Source of the DNA: a beta proteobacterium AAP65
GTDB lineage: Bacteria > Pseudomonadota > Gammaproteobacteria > Burkholderiales > Burkholderiaceae_C
Direction of reading: 5' to 3'
Length of the DNA: 64,000 nt
Assembly: GCA_001295865.1 (NCBI GenBank)
Contig: LJHW01000025.1
Location: 1 to 64,000, forward strand
Part shown: one piece after another, positions 48,234 to 57,066 of the stretch
Numbering within the stretch: the first letter of the stretch is position 1
How the letters are laid out: each line of letters opens with the position of its first letter
The notes under the pieces: generated by a model
The model's database searches: none
What the model was told of the DNA's origin: nothing
What the model saw: only the letters and a program-made list of their open reading frames with translations
Made by a program: the position numbers and the translations under genes

Positions 48234-49250
48234 TCAGGCGTTCTCGAAGCGGATGGCGGCGAGCGTGACGTGGTTGCCGCCGCGGCGGCGCGCCTCCAGC
48301 AGCGCGGCTTCGCAGGCCGCCACCAGTTCGTCCTGGCCTTGCGCCGTGTGCGGGAAGCTGGCCACGCCCATCGAGACCGTGAAGCCCAGGTCCTGGCCCT
48401 CGTGCACGACGATCTGCGCCGCACATTTGCGGCGCAGGCCCTCCATGCGCGCGTGCGCCGTGGCCAGGCCCACGCCCGACAGCAACACGGCAAAACGGCC
48501 TTCGTCGTAGACGCAGGAGGCATCCATCGCACGCGTGCCGCCGCGCAGCAGGCGCCCGATGGCCTCGAAGACACGCTGGCGCCCCGGCGCGCCCAAGGCC
48601 TGGGCTTGCACGGTGGGCGGGTCGATCTCCAGAAAGACGATGGCGAACTCGCGGTGCTCGCGCGTGGAGAGGTCCACCTCGCGGCGCAGCTGGTCGTCAA
48701 AGTGCGCGCGGCGGTACAGCCCCGAGGCCGGGTCGCGCAGCGCCTGGTCGGCGAGTTCACGCTGCAGCAGTTCGTTGGCGCGCTGTTGCTGCTCGATCTG
48801 CTCGAGCGCCGCCCGCAACTGGGCCTCGCGCTGGCGTTCTGGCGCCAGGTCTTGCCAGACGCTGCAGATCCAGCGCTGGCCGTCGGCTTGAGGTGGGCTC
48901 ACCCACCGCATCACCGAAAACTCGCGCCGCGAGCCGCGGATCTCGAAACGGTGTTCGCTGGTCAGCGGTTCACCATGGGCCAGGGCCGTGTGTTCAGCGG
49001 CGCGCAACACGGTGGCCACGGCGGGCTCGAAGATGTCGGCATCGGTGCGGCCCGCCAGGTCGTGCAGCGGCAGGCCGAGCATGGCCGCCATGGCCTCGTT
49101 GGCATGCAGCCAGACGCCTGTGCGCAGCTCTTTGACTGCGAGCAGCTCGCCGTGGCGCTGCAAGACCCAGGGCAACAACGCGGCCAGCACCGGGGGCAGC
49201 TCGGTGGGGGCGTTGAAGGCCGTGGTTGGCGCGTCGAGCATCGTGGTCAT
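48234..49250 (-). CDS. PAS-GGDEF protein with degenerate active site
   Basis: A 338-residue cytoplasmic protein. A PAS-like domain lies at about 25-140 (WLHANEAMAAMLGLPLHDLAGRTDADIF), then a short coiled-coil linker, then a GGDEF-fold domain (about 175-330). Where GG(D/E)EF is expected the sequence reads YDEGRFAVLL, so diguanylate cyclase activity is unlikely. It could act as a sensor or GTP/c-di-GMP-binding scaffold. No membrane segment is seen. Confidence 0.88.
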   Translation of the reverse strand: MTTMLDAPTTAFNAPTELPPVLAALLPWVLQRHGELLAVKELRTGVWLHANEAMAAMLGLPLHDLAGRTDADIFEPAVATVLRAAEHTALAHGEPLTSEHRFEIRGSRREFSVMRWVSPPQADGQRWICSVWQDLAPERQREAQLRAALEQIEQQQRANELLQRELADQALRDPASGLYRRAHFDDQLRREVDLSTREHREFAIVFLEIDPPTVQAQALGAPGRQRVFEAIGRLLRGGTRAMDASCVYDEGRFAVLLSGVGLATAHARMEGLRRKCAAQIVVHEGQDLGFTVSMGVASFPHTAQGQDELVAACEAALLEARRRGGNHVTLAAIRFENA

Positions 49251-49582
49251 GTCGGAAAGGTGAGACCCTCGAAGGCCGGGCCTGTCGCTGCACCAAACTG
49301 CGGCCCGTGCCCTATCTTGGTGGGGCCCCAGGTCCAGAGCAAGCGTCGTGGCGATTCTGGCCCCTAGTTTGTCGCTGGCACCGCCACAAATGCGGGGTAA
49401 ACACCGGGCTCACAGGCCCACCGGCGCCGGGGCTCGCCCGGTACGGCGTGCCCCGGGCTCCTGGCCTGGCACCGTGCTGGCACCAGCGGGCGGCCCGGAA
49501 CTTGCGATCTCGCGCTGCAGGGCCTCCGAGCCTGCCCTCAGCACCCTTGCGCGCCCTCGGCCGCTTGCCGAGCCACCCCTCC
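49251..49582. other. Non-coding gap between divergent GGDEF and ybiB genes
   Basis: This 332-bp GC-rich stretch has no supported gene. An open plus-strand frame runs through it into ybiB but has poor codon usage. For the minus-strand GGDEF gene there is a weak TTGCTC-N18-AAGATA candidate promoter near 49330-49360. A CTGGCACC direct repeat occurs at about 49460-49483. Confidence 0.5.
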
Positions 49583-50539
49583 ATGAGCATCGCCCCTTAC
49601 CTGAAGGACATCGGCCGCGGCGCCGCCGGCGCCCGCGATCTGGGCCTGTCCGCGGCCGAGGCGCTGATGGGCGCCGTGCTCGACGGCGAGGCCAGCCCCG
49701 CCGAGTGCGGCGCCTTCGTGATGGCCATGCGCATGAAGGGCGAGACGCTGGACGAACTGGCCGGCTTCCTCCAGGCCGTGCAGGCGCGTTGCATCGCCGT
49801 GCCCAGCACACGGCCGGTGGTGCTGCTGCCGTCGTACAACGGCTCGCGGCGCCTGCCCAACCTGACGCCCCTGCTGGCGATGTCGCTGGCGCGAGAAGGC
49901 CTCAACGTGCTGGTGCACGGCCCGCTGGCCCAGCCGCAGCGGGTGTGCACGGCCGCCATCCTGGCCGACCTGGGCTTGGCACCGGCGCAGCAGGTGCAGG
50001 ACATCGAAGACGCCTGGGCGCGACGCGAGCCGGCATTTGTGCCCACGGCCGTGCTGTGCCCGCCGCTGCAAGCCTTGCTCGATCTGCGTGCGCTCATCGG
50101 CTTGCGCGGGCCCGGCCATACCGTGGCCAAGATGATCAACCCCGTGCAGGGGGCGCCAGCTATGCGGGTGGTGAACCACACCCACCCGGAGTTCGGGGCG
50201 CTGATGGCGACCTGGGCACAGCGCCACGCCATCGATGCCCAACTGCTGCGCGGCACCGAAGGTGAACCCGTGGCCGACCCGCGTCGGCTGCCGCGCATCG
50301 ACACCTGGCTGGGCGGCGCCCACCGCCCCGAACACTCAGCCGCCGCGCAGGACGGCGTGCTGAGCGAGTTGCCCGTGCTGCCGCGCAGCACCGATGCCGC
50401 CTGCACGGCGGTGTATGTGCAAGAGGTGCTCAGCGGCTCGCGGCCGGCGCCCGCGCCGCTGGCCCGCCAGGTGGCCCTGCTGGTGGGTGCCGTGGCGGCG
50501 CTGCAGGCCCGGGGCGCCGGCCGGGCCCTGTCAGCCTGA
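49583..50539 (+). CDS. ybiB: YbiB-type (TrpD2) nucleic-acid-binding protein
   Basis: A 318-residue homologue of anthranilate phosphoribosyltransferase (glycosyltransferase family 3 fold) of the YbiB/TrpD2 group. The N-terminal helical domain has [29 protein letters not shown] and the PRPP loop of TrpD is not conserved. E. coli YbiB binds DNA and RNA without substrate preference and is LexA-regulated; no LexA box was seen here. The ATG at 49583 gives [12 protein letters not shown]. Confidence 0.88.
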   Translation: MSIAPYLKDIGRGAAGARDLGLSAAEALMGAVLDGEASPAECGAFVMAMRMKGETLDELAGFLQAVQARCIAVPSTRPVVLLPSYNGSRRLPNLTPLLAMSLAREGLNVLVHGPLAQPQRVCTAAILADLGLAPAQQVQDIEDAWARREPAFVPTAVLCPPLQALLDLRALIGLRGPGHTVAKMINPVQGAPAMRVVNHTHPEFGALMATWAQRHAIDAQLLRGTEGEPVADPRRLPRIDTWLGGAHRPEHSAAAQDGVLSELPVLPRSTDAACTAVYVQEVLSGSRPAPAPLARQVALLVGAVAALQARGAGRALSA

Positions 50540-50579
50540 GGGGCTGAGCGGCTTGACGGGCCTGTGCAACAGGTCGGTG

Positions 50580-50608
50580 TTGGGCGCGGCCATTTCCCGG
50601 TCTATAAT
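50580..50608 (+). promoter_or_regulatory. Sigma-70 promoter of rpsU
   Basis: TTGGGC, exactly 17 bp, then a consensus TATAAT. It is the best sigma-70 promoter in the window, predicting a start near 50615 and a leader of about 160 nt before rpsU. Confidence 0.85.
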
Positions 50609-50702
50609 CTTCGGCTTTGCTGGCAAACCTGCGTGTCGATCTGCAAGCGGTTTCGTTCGGTGTCGGGCTCCAAACCCCAGGGTTGACGAGTGCGGTGCCG
50701 TC

Positions 50703-50726
50703 GGGGCCGTTCCGGAACATGGCCCC
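50703..50726 (+). promoter_or_regulatory. Stem-loop in rpsU leader
   Basis: GGGGCC / GGCCCC arms enclose a self-complementary GTTCCGGAAC, giving a compact hairpin about 50 nt before the rpsU ATG. A role in translation or stability control is only a guess. Confidence 0.45.
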
Positions 50727-50777
50727 CGTGACCGCCCTTGCAGACACCGAGCGCGAAACTTCAGGATTCCTGACCCC

Positions 50778-50990
50778 ATGACCACCATCCGCGTCAAAGA
50801 GAACGAGCCGTTCGACGTTGCCCTGCGCCGTTTCAAGCGCACCATCGAGAAGATCGGCCTGCTGACCGAACTGCGCGCCCGCGAGTTCTACGAAAAGCCC
50901 ACCGCCGAGCGCAAGCGCAAGAAGGCTGCGGCCGTCAAGCGCCACTTCAAGCGCGTGCGCAGCATGCAGCTGCCGAAGAAGCTCTACTGA
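50778..50990 (+). CDS. rpsU: 30S ribosomal protein S21
   Basis: Small ribosomal protein that contacts the anti-Shine-Dalgarno region, 70 residues. [20 protein letters not shown] and the basic C-terminus [17 protein letters not shown] are diagnostic. It is followed by a terminator hairpin and then a YqeY gene, a common pairing. Confidence 0.97.
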   Translation: MTTIRVKENEPFDVALRRFKRTIEKIGLLTELRAREFYEKPTAERKRKKAAAVKRHFKRVRSMQLPKKLY

Positions 50991-51012
50991 GCCTCTTCAC
51001 CCGCGTACACCT

Positions 51013-51045
51013 ACAAGCCCGCGCGGGACGCCGCAGCGGGCTTGT
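51013..51045 (+). terminator. Terminator/attenuator after rpsU
   Basis: Perfect 10-bp stem ACAAGCCCGC / GCGGGCTTGT with a 13-nt loop, followed by TTCATT. It starts 22 bp after the rpsU stop and would lower read-through into the YqeY gene. Confidence 0.65.
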
Positions 51046-51063
51046 TTCATTCCGGAGCCCGAG

Positions 51064-51513
51064 ATGTCGAGCCTCAAAGACCGCATCACCGAAGACATGA
51101 AGACCGCGATGCGGGCCAAGGACAGCGAGCGCCTGGGCACCATCCGCATGCTGCTGGCCGCCTGCAAGCAGCGCGAGGTGGACGAGCGCATCGTGCTCGA
51201 CGACACCGCCGTGGTGGCCATCGTCGACAAGCTGGTCAAGCAGCGCAAGGACAGCATCACCGCCTTCCAGCAAGGCGGGCGCGAAGACCTGGTCGCCAAG
51301 GAAAGCGCCGAGCTGAGCGTGCTGGAGGGCTACCTGCCGCAGCGCCTGTCGGCCGACGAAGTGGCGACCGAGATCGCGGCCCTGGTGGCCGAGCTCGGCG
51401 CGGCCGGCCCCGGCGACATGGGCAAGGTGATGGGTGCGGCCAAGGCCCGCCTGGCCGGCAAGGCCGACATGGGTGCGGTGTCTGCCGCTGTCAAACAAGC
51501 TCTCGCAAAGTGA
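51064..51513 (+). CDS. GatB/YqeY domain protein
   Basis: A 149-residue all-helical protein. MSSLKDRITEDMKTAMRAKDSERLGTIR and the C-terminal DMGKVMGAAKARLAGKADM are the YqeY family marks. The domain resembles the tRNA-binding tail of GatB, but the stand-alone protein has no settled function. It lies downstream of rpsU as in many bacteria. Confidence 0.93.
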   Translation: MSSLKDRITEDMKTAMRAKDSERLGTIRMLLAACKQREVDERIVLDDTAVVAIVDKLVKQRKDSITAFQQGGREDLVAKESAELSVLEGYLPQRLSADEVATEIAALVAELGAAGPGDMGKVMGAAKARLAGKADMGAVSAAVKQALAK

Positions 51514-51518
51514 AAGTC

Positions 51519-51863
51519 ATGAGTCAACTGCCCCTGCGCCAAATCGCCGCCGATGTCTGCGTGGCCCCGCAACTCACACCTGATGCGATGGCCGAGGCCG
51601 CCTCGATGGGCTTCAAGAGCGTGGTGAACAACCGCCCCGATTTTGAACACGGCCCTGACCAGCCCACCAGCGCGGCGATCGAAGCCGCCGCGCGCGCCGC
51701 CGGCCTGGAATACCGCCACCTGCCGGTGGACGGTGGCTACCAATCGCCCGAGGAAATCGCCGCCATGGCTGCGCTGCTGGCCGAACTGCCGCGGCCGCTG
51801 CTGGCCTTCTGCCGCTCGGGCGCCCGTTCCACCAACCTGTACATGCAGGCGCTGGGCCAGTAA
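51519..51863 (+). CDS. DUF442/TIGR01244 phosphatase-like protein
   Basis: A 114-residue protein of the beta-lactamase-hydrolase-like (BLH N-domain) family. The P-loop CRSGARS fits Cx5R of dual-specificity phosphatases. In related proteins this domain is fused to a persulfide dioxygenase and linked to sulfide metabolism; here it stands alone. The start at 51519 lies 5 bp after the YqeY stop. Confidence 0.87.
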   Translation: MSQLPLRQIAADVCVAPQLTPDAMAEAASMGFKSVVNNRPDFEHGPDQPTSAAIEAAARAAGLEYRHLPVDGGYQSPEEIAAMAALLAELPRPLLAFCRSGARSTNLYMQALGQ

Positions 51864-51934
51864 AACCGGCCAGCCCGGGCCCCTGCCCTGCCACCGGCAG
51901 CGCCGCCAGGGCGCGCGGGCCGCAAGGAGATCAG

Positions 51935-52537
51935 ATGCGTGTGTTGCTGAAGCTGTCGGCCGGGATCGATGCACTCAACGAGCTCATCGGCAAACTCGTG
52001 ATGTGGCTGGTGCTGGCCGCCGTGCTCATCAGCGCCGGCAACGCCGTGATGCGCAAGGCTTTCGACATCGGCTCGAACGCCTTCCTCGAGATCCAGTGGT
52101 ACCTGTTCTCGGCCGTTTTCCTGCTGGGCTCGGGCTACGTCTGGCTGCGCAACGCCCACGTGCGCATCGACTTCATCGCCAGCAAGCTGAGCAAGCGCAC
52201 CAACACGCTGATCGACGTCGCGGGGATGCTGCTCTTCACCATCCCGCTGTGCCTCATCCTCATCAAACTTTCGTGGCCGGTGTTCGAGCGCGCCTGGGTC
52301 TCGGGCGAGATGAGCCAGAACGCCGGCGGGCTGATCCGCTGGCCGGCGCTGCTGCTGATACCTGCGGGCTTCGCGGTGCTGCTGTTGCAATGCCTGTCTG
52401 AGCTGATCAAGCGTGTGGCCTTCCTCACCGGCCACCGCAGCGAGCCGATGAGCGAAGGGCAGGCCCAGACCGAAGAAGAGCGGCTGGCCGAGGCCCTGGC
52501 GCTGAAGGCGCAGAGCTCCGCGCCGGAGGCCCGCTGA
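51935..52537 (+). CDS. dctQ: TRAP transporter small permease (DctQ)
   Basis: Small membrane subunit of a tripartite ATP-independent periplasmic transporter, 200 residues with four hydrophobic helices. FLEIQWYLFSAVFLLGSGYVW is the conserved DctQ helix region. The C-terminal tail is acidic and Glu-rich. It pairs with dctM, which starts 1 bp after its stop. Confidence 0.93.
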   Translation: MRVLLKLSAGIDALNELIGKLVMWLVLAAVLISAGNAVMRKAFDIGSNAFLEIQWYLFSAVFLLGSGYVWLRNAHVRIDFIASKLSKRTNTLIDVAGMLLFTIPLCLILIKLSWPVFERAWVSGEMSQNAGGLIRWPALLLIPAGFAVLLLQCLSELIKRVAFLTGHRSEPMSEGQAQTEEERLAEALALKAQSSAPEAR

Positions 52538-52538
52538 C

Positions 52539-54335
52539 ATGAGCGCCTTCATCGCCCAGAACTTCGTCCCGCTGATGTTCGCGGGGCTGTTCCTGTTCCT
52601 GCTCACCGGCATCCCGGTGGCTTTCGGCCTGGCCGCCACGGGCCTGCTGTTCGGCTTCATCGGCATGGAAGCGGGGCTGTTCCCGCTGAACATGTTCCAG
52701 GCGCTGCCGCTGCGGGTGTTCGGCATCATGCAGAACGACACGCTGCTGGCCATACCCTTCTTCACGCTGATGGGCATCGTGCTCGAACGCTCGGGCATGG
52801 CCGAAGACCTGCTGGAGACCGTGGGCCAGGTGTTCGGCCCGCTGCGCGGCGGGCTGGCGGTGGCTGTCATCCTGGTGGGCGCGCTGCTGGCCGCCACCAC
52901 CGGCGTGGTGGCCGCGGCGGTCATCAGCATGGGCCTGATCTCGCTGCCCATCATGCTGCGCTACGGCTACAACCGCAGCATCGCCACGGGCACCATCACG
53001 GCCAGCGGCACGCTGGCGCAGGCGATACCGCCTTCGCTGGTGCTCATCGTGCTGGCCGACCAACTGGGCCGTTCGGTGGGCGACATGTACGCGGGCGCGC
53101 TGATCCCCGGCTTGTTGCTGGTGGGCCTGTACCTGCTGTTCATCGCCGGCGTGGCATTGGTCAAGCCGGAGTGGGTGCCTGCGCTGCCGCCCGAAGCGCG
53201 CATCTACCGCGAGAGCACCGGCGCCAGCGGCCACCGTTCGCTGCTGGCCTTGCTGGTGGTGTGCGCGGTTGCGGGCTACGCGTGGTCGCAGGTGCACGAG
53301 CCGCTGATCAACGCTTGGACCGAACGCAGCACGCCCGCGCCCGGCGACGAGGTGGTCATCCTCTCGATGACCGTGGCATCGCTGCTGGCGCTGCTGCTGG
53401 CGCTGGGCAACCGCGTGCTGCGCCTGGGCCTGCTGTCGAGGCTGGCCGAGCAGGTGACCTTCGTGCTCATCCCGCCGCTGGTGCTGATCTTCCTGGTGCT
53501 GGGCACCATCTTCCTGGGCGTGGCCACGCCCACGGAAGGCGGCGCCTTGGGTGCCGTCGGCGCGCTCGTGATGGCCTTCGCGCGGCGCCAGCTCACGATG
53601 AAGCTGATGCGCCAGGCGCTGGACAGCACGGCCCGGCTCTCGACCTTCGTGCTCTTCATCCTCGTCGGCTCCACCGTCTTCAGCTTCACCTTCAACGCGG
53701 CCGACGGCCACATCTGGGTGGAGCACCTCTTCGACAAGCTGCCCGGCGGCGAGCTCGGTTTCATGCTGGTGGTGAACCTGCTGGTCTTCGTGCTGGGCAT
53801 GTTCATCGACTTCTTCGAAATCGCCTTCATCGTCGTGCCCATCCTGGCGCCCGTGGCCGACAAGATGGGCATCGACCTGATCTGGTTTGGCGTCATCCTG
53901 GCGCTGAACCTGCAGACGAGTTTCCTCACGCCGCCCTTTGGCTTTGCGCTCTTCTACCTGCGCAGCGTGGCCGCGAAGAAGGACTACCAGGACCGCGTGA
54001 CAGGCCAGACGATCCCGGGCGTGAGCACGGCACAGATCTACAAGGGCAGCATCGCCTTCATCGTGCTGCAGCTTTGCATGGTGGCGGCGGTCATCGCCTT
54101 CCCGGGCCTGGTCACGGGCGGCCTGCAGAAGACCGAGACCATCGACGCCGACAAGGCGCTGGAGACTATGGGCCTGCCCGAGCCGATGGCCGAGCCCGAA
54201 GCCGAGGCGGCCGACCCCGCTGCCAGCGCCACCGAAGAAGGTCTGCCGGCGCCCGAACCAGCGGCCAGCGAACCTGCCGAAGACGACCCGATGAAGGCGC
54301 TGGAAGAAGCGATGAAGAAGGACGCGAAGAAGTAA
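52539..54335 (+). CDS. dctM: TRAP transporter large permease (DctM)
   Basis: Large sodium-coupled membrane subunit of a TRAP transporter. At 598 residues it is about 170 longer than the usual 425. The extra length is one insert with additional hydrophobic stretches at about 215-310 and a hydrophilic Glu/Ala/Pro-rich tail of about 60 residues ending in basic DAKK. DctM landmarks are TPTEGGALGAVGALV and LTPPFGFALFYLRSV. The long form is known in the chloroaromatic/keto-acid type families. Confidence 0.93.
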   Translation: MSAFIAQNFVPLMFAGLFLFLLTGIPVAFGLAATGLLFGFIGMEAGLFPLNMFQALPLRVFGIMQNDTLLAIPFFTLMGIVLERSGMAEDLLETVGQVFGPLRGGLAVAVILVGALLAATTGVVAAAVISMGLISLPIMLRYGYNRSIATGTITASGTLAQAIPPSLVLIVLADQLGRSVGDMYAGALIPGLLLVGLYLLFIAGVALVKPEWVPALPPEARIYRESTGASGHRSLLALLVVCAVAGYAWSQVHEPLINAWTERSTPAPGDEVVILSMTVASLLALLLALGNRVLRLGLLSRLAEQVTFVLIPPLVLIFLVLGTIFLGVATPTEGGALGAVGALVMAFARRQLTMKLMRQALDSTARLSTFVLFILVGSTVFSFTFNAADGHIWVEHLFDKLPGGELGFMLVVNLLVFVLGMFIDFFEIAFIVVPILAPVADKMGIDLIWFGVILALNLQTSFLTPPFGFALFYLRSVAAKKDYQDRVTGQTIPGVSTAQIYKGSIAFIVLQLCMVAAVIAFPGLVTGGLQKTETIDADKALETMGLPEPMAEPEAEAADPAASATEEGLPAPEPAASEPAEDDPMKALEEAMKKDAKK

Positions 54336-54371
54336 CGCCGAGGCGGCCGGCAACCATCGCCCGCAGAAAGC

Positions 54372-54397
54372 AGAAGGCCCCGCACGCGGGGCCTTCT
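54372..54397. terminator. Bidirectional terminator between dctM and dctP
   Basis: Stem AGAAGGCCCCG / CGGGGCCTTCT with a four-base loop, flanked by A-rich sequence on one side and TTCTTGCTT on the other, between convergent genes. Confidence 0.75.
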
Positions 54398-54422
54398 TGC
54401 TTGCGAGGCTGCGGCCGGCGCC

Positions 54423-55505
54423 TTACAGCTTCACGCTCTGCATGTAGCTGTCAAAACGCGCCTCGGTGAAGCGGAACCACAGGTTGGCTTCACGGCGGAA
54501 AGCCGCCATGTCGGTGTAGATCTTCTTGAAGGCCGGGTTGCTGGCGCTGACCTCGCTGTACAGCGCCATGGCTTCTTTGTAGGCGGCGTCGAGCACCGGC
54601 TTCGGGAAGGCCACCAGGCGCGTCTTGTTGGCCACCAGCGTCTTGAGCGCTGCCGGGTTGCGCGCGTCGTACTTGGCCTGCATCTCGGTGTGCGCAAAAG
54701 CCGCCGCGCTTTCGATGATGGCCTTGTACTCGCCGCTCAGGCTGTCGAAAGCCTTCTGGTTGACATACAGGTCAAGCTGCGGGCCACCTTCCCACCAGCC
54801 GGGGTAGTGGTAGATGGGCGCCACCTTGTTGAAGCCCAGCTTCAGGTCGTCGTAGGGGCCTACCCATTCGGCGGCGTCGATGGTGCCTTTCTCCAGCGCC
54901 TGGTAGATCTCGCCGCCGGCGATGTTCTGCGACACCGTGCCCAGGCGCGAAGTCACCTTGCCGGCAAAGCCGCCCACGCGGAACTTCAGGCCCTTCATGT
55001 CGGCGACGGTCTTGATCTCCTTGCGGTACCAGCCGCCCATCTGTGCGCCGGTGTTGCCCATGGGGAAACTGGTGAAGCCGTAGCCGCTGTAGAACTCGCG
55101 CATCAGCTTGAGGCCGTTGCCGTCGTACATCCAGGCCGTCATCTGGCGGCTGTTCAGGCCGAAGGGCACGGCGCAGCCCAGGGCGAAGGTGTCGTTCTTG
55201 CCGAAGTAGTAGTAAGGCGCGGTGTGGCCCATCTCGACGGTGCCGTTCTGCACCGCGTCCACCAGGCCGGGCATGGGCACCAGTTCACCGGCGGCGTGCA
55301 CCGAGATCTCGAACTTGCCGCCGGTCATGTCCTTCACCTTGCGGGCGAAAGATTCGGCGGCGCCGTAAATGGTGTCCAGCGACTTCGGGAAGCCCGAGGT
55401 CAGGCGCCAGCGCAGGTTGGCCTGGGCGTGCACGATGGCCGGCGCGGTGCCAGCGGCGATCACGCCGGCCAGGCCGGCGCCCTGAACGAAGGAACGACGT
55501 TCCAT
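54423..55505 (-). CDS. dctP: TRAP transporter substrate-binding protein (DctP)
   Basis: Periplasmic solute receptor of 360 residues for the adjacent TRAP permeases. The N-terminus MERRSFVQGAGLAGVIAAG is a twin-arginine-type signal peptide. AAEWVGPYDDLKLGF and YPGWWEGGPQLDLYVN resemble the 2-oxoacid-binding TakP group, so a keto acid or similar carboxylate is plausible. Unusually it lies on the opposite strand to dctQM. A good AGGAG ribosome site precedes the ATG. Confidence 0.92.
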   Translation of the reverse strand: MERRSFVQGAGLAGVIAAGTAPAIVHAQANLRWRLTSGFPKSLDTIYGAAESFARKVKDMTGGKFEISVHAAGELVPMPGLVDAVQNGTVEMGHTAPYYYFGKNDTFALGCAVPFGLNSRQMTAWMYDGNGLKLMREFYSGYGFTSFPMGNTGAQMGGWYRKEIKTVADMKGLKFRVGGFAGKVTSRLGTVSQNIAGGEIYQALEKGTIDAAEWVGPYDDLKLGFNKVAPIYHYPGWWEGGPQLDLYVNQKAFDSLSGEYKAIIESAAAFAHTEMQAKYDARNPAALKTLVANKTRLVAFPKPVLDAAYKEAMALYSEVSASNPAFKKIYTDMAAFRREANLWFRFTEARFDSYMQSVKL

Positions 55506-55553
55506 GCAGATCTCCTGTGAAATCGGTGGCGGGGGGTCCCCAACGCGCCGGGA

Positions 55554-55559
55554 TTCTAG
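55554..55559 (-). promoter_or_regulatory. Candidate dctP promoter -10 (TAGAAT)
   Basis: TAGAAT on the minus strand about 50 nt upstream of dctP. The -35 position falls in a GGGCCCCGCGGGGCCC palindrome and is poor. The palindrome may terminate pmbA or serve as operator. Confidence 0.45.
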
Positions 55560-55608
55560 GAGGGGCCCCGCGGGGCCCTGGGTGGGTTTTCCCGCTGCGC
55601 CGCGGCGC

Positions 55609-56982
55609 TCAGGCGCCAGCCATCTTCATGCGCCCGACGAGCACCGAACCCACCGCCTTGCTGCCCGAGTTGTACACGTCGGCGCCGATGGCCACGATGT
55701 CCTTGAACATGTGCTTCAGGTTGCCGGCGATGGTGACCTCGTGCACCGGGTGCACGATGCGCCCGCCTTCCACCCAGAAGCCGGCGGCGCCGCGCGAATA
55801 GTCGCCCGTCACGTAGTTCACGCCCTGGCCCATCAACTCGGTGACGAAGAGACCGCGGCCCAGCTTGCGCAACATGGCGTCGAGGTCGTCGCCGGGCTGG
55901 GTGTGGCGGCTGGTCATGGCCAGGTTCTGCGAACCGCCGGCGTGGCCGGTGGTCTTCATGCCCAGCTTGCGGGCCGAGTAGCTGCTGAGGAAGTAGCCCT
56001 GCACCACGCCGGCCTTCACCACCTGGCGCGCGCGCGTGCGCACGCCCTCGTCGTCAAAAGGCGCGCTGCCCTTGCCCTTGAGCTCGTGCGGGTTCTCGTG
56101 GATGTGGATGTGCGGCGCCAGCACCCGCTTGCCGAGGCTGTCGACGAGGAAGGTGGTCTTGCGGTAGATCGCCCCGCCCGAGGTGGCCTGCACGAAGGCG
56201 CCCAGCAGCCCGGCGGCCACCGTGCTTTCGAAGAGCACCGGCACCTCGGCCGTGGCCACGCTGCGCGACTTCAGGCGCGAGAGCGTGCGTTCGGCGGCGT
56301 AGCGGCCCACGGCCTCGGGCGTGGCCAGATCGCTGGCGTCGCGCATGCTGGTGTACCAGCCGTCGCGCTGCATGTTCTTGCCGCGGCCGGCGATGGCCGA
56401 GACCGAGAGGTAATGGCGTGAACTGGCATACCCCCCGCGAAAACCGCGCGAATTGCCGGCCCAGAAGTGCGCCTGCTGCGCCGAGACCCCGGCGCCTTCG
56501 CTGTTGGTGATGAGCTTGTGCGTCTTCAGCGCCGCGTCTTCGCAGCGCCGCGCGAGTTCGGCCGCGGCCGCGGCGTCGATGGCCCAGGGGTGGAAAAGGT
56601 CGAGATCACGCGCCACTTCCTCGGGCGTGGCCAGGTCTTCGGCATCGGGCAGGCCGGCGGCCGGGTCTTCGGCGGTGAAACGGGCGATGTCGTAGGCCGC
56701 CTGCACGGTCTGCTTCAGCGCCGCGGCCGAAAAATCGCTGGTGCTGGCGTTGCCGCGCCGCTGGCCCAGGTAGACGCTCACGCCCAGGCTCTTGTCGCGG
56801 TTGCGCTCGACGTTTTCGATCTCGCCCTTGCGCACGCTGACGCTCAGGCCCACGCCTTCTGAAACTTCAGCGCCAGCATCGCTGGCCCCCAGGCTCTGAG
56901 CCAGGGCCAGCGTGTCTTCGACGATCTGCTGGAACTGTTCCTGGCGGTAGGCGAAGCCGGTGTCGGCGCGGTCGTTGCTCAT
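55609..56982 (-). CDS. pmbA: Metalloprotease-associated protein PmbA/TldE
   Basis: Partner of TldD in a cytoplasmic heterodimeric protease that processes small peptides and degrades CcdA-like antitoxins. It has 457 residues. Family blocks are NSEGAGVSAQQ, FDDEGVRTR and GAAGFWVEGG. As in all TldE proteins the HExxxH zinc motif is absent. It is commonly found next to yjgA/darP in divergent orientation, as here. Confidence 0.94.
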   Translation of the reverse strand: MSNDRADTGFAYRQEQFQQIVEDTLALAQSLGASDAGAEVSEGVGLSVSVRKGEIENVERNRDKSLGVSVYLGQRRGNASTSDFSAAALKQTVQAAYDIARFTAEDPAAGLPDAEDLATPEEVARDLDLFHPWAIDAAAAAELARRCEDAALKTHKLITNSEGAGVSAQQAHFWAGNSRGFRGGYASSRHYLSVSAIAGRGKNMQRDGWYTSMRDASDLATPEAVGRYAAERTLSRLKSRSVATAEVPVLFESTVAAGLLGAFVQATSGGAIYRKTTFLVDSLGKRVLAPHIHIHENPHELKGKGSAPFDDEGVRTRARQVVKAGVVQGYFLSSYSARKLGMKTTGHAGGSQNLAMTSRHTQPGDDLDAMLRKLGRGLFVTELMGQGVNYVTGDYSRGAAGFWVEGGRIVHPVHEVTIAGNLKHMFKDIVAIGADVYNSGSKAVGSVLVGRMKMAGA

Positions 56983-57066
56983 CGGCGTGGGGCCTCATCA
57001 AGTCCACACTTATGATACCGACCCCCTACCCCAGCGAGCCCGGGCCCCGAGCCCGCGCCTCCCACC

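Noticed and set aside
49440-49500. Sigma-54 promoter suggested by TGGCACC repeats before ybiB
   Set aside because: Neither copy is followed by a GC element (TTGCA/T) at the required spacing.
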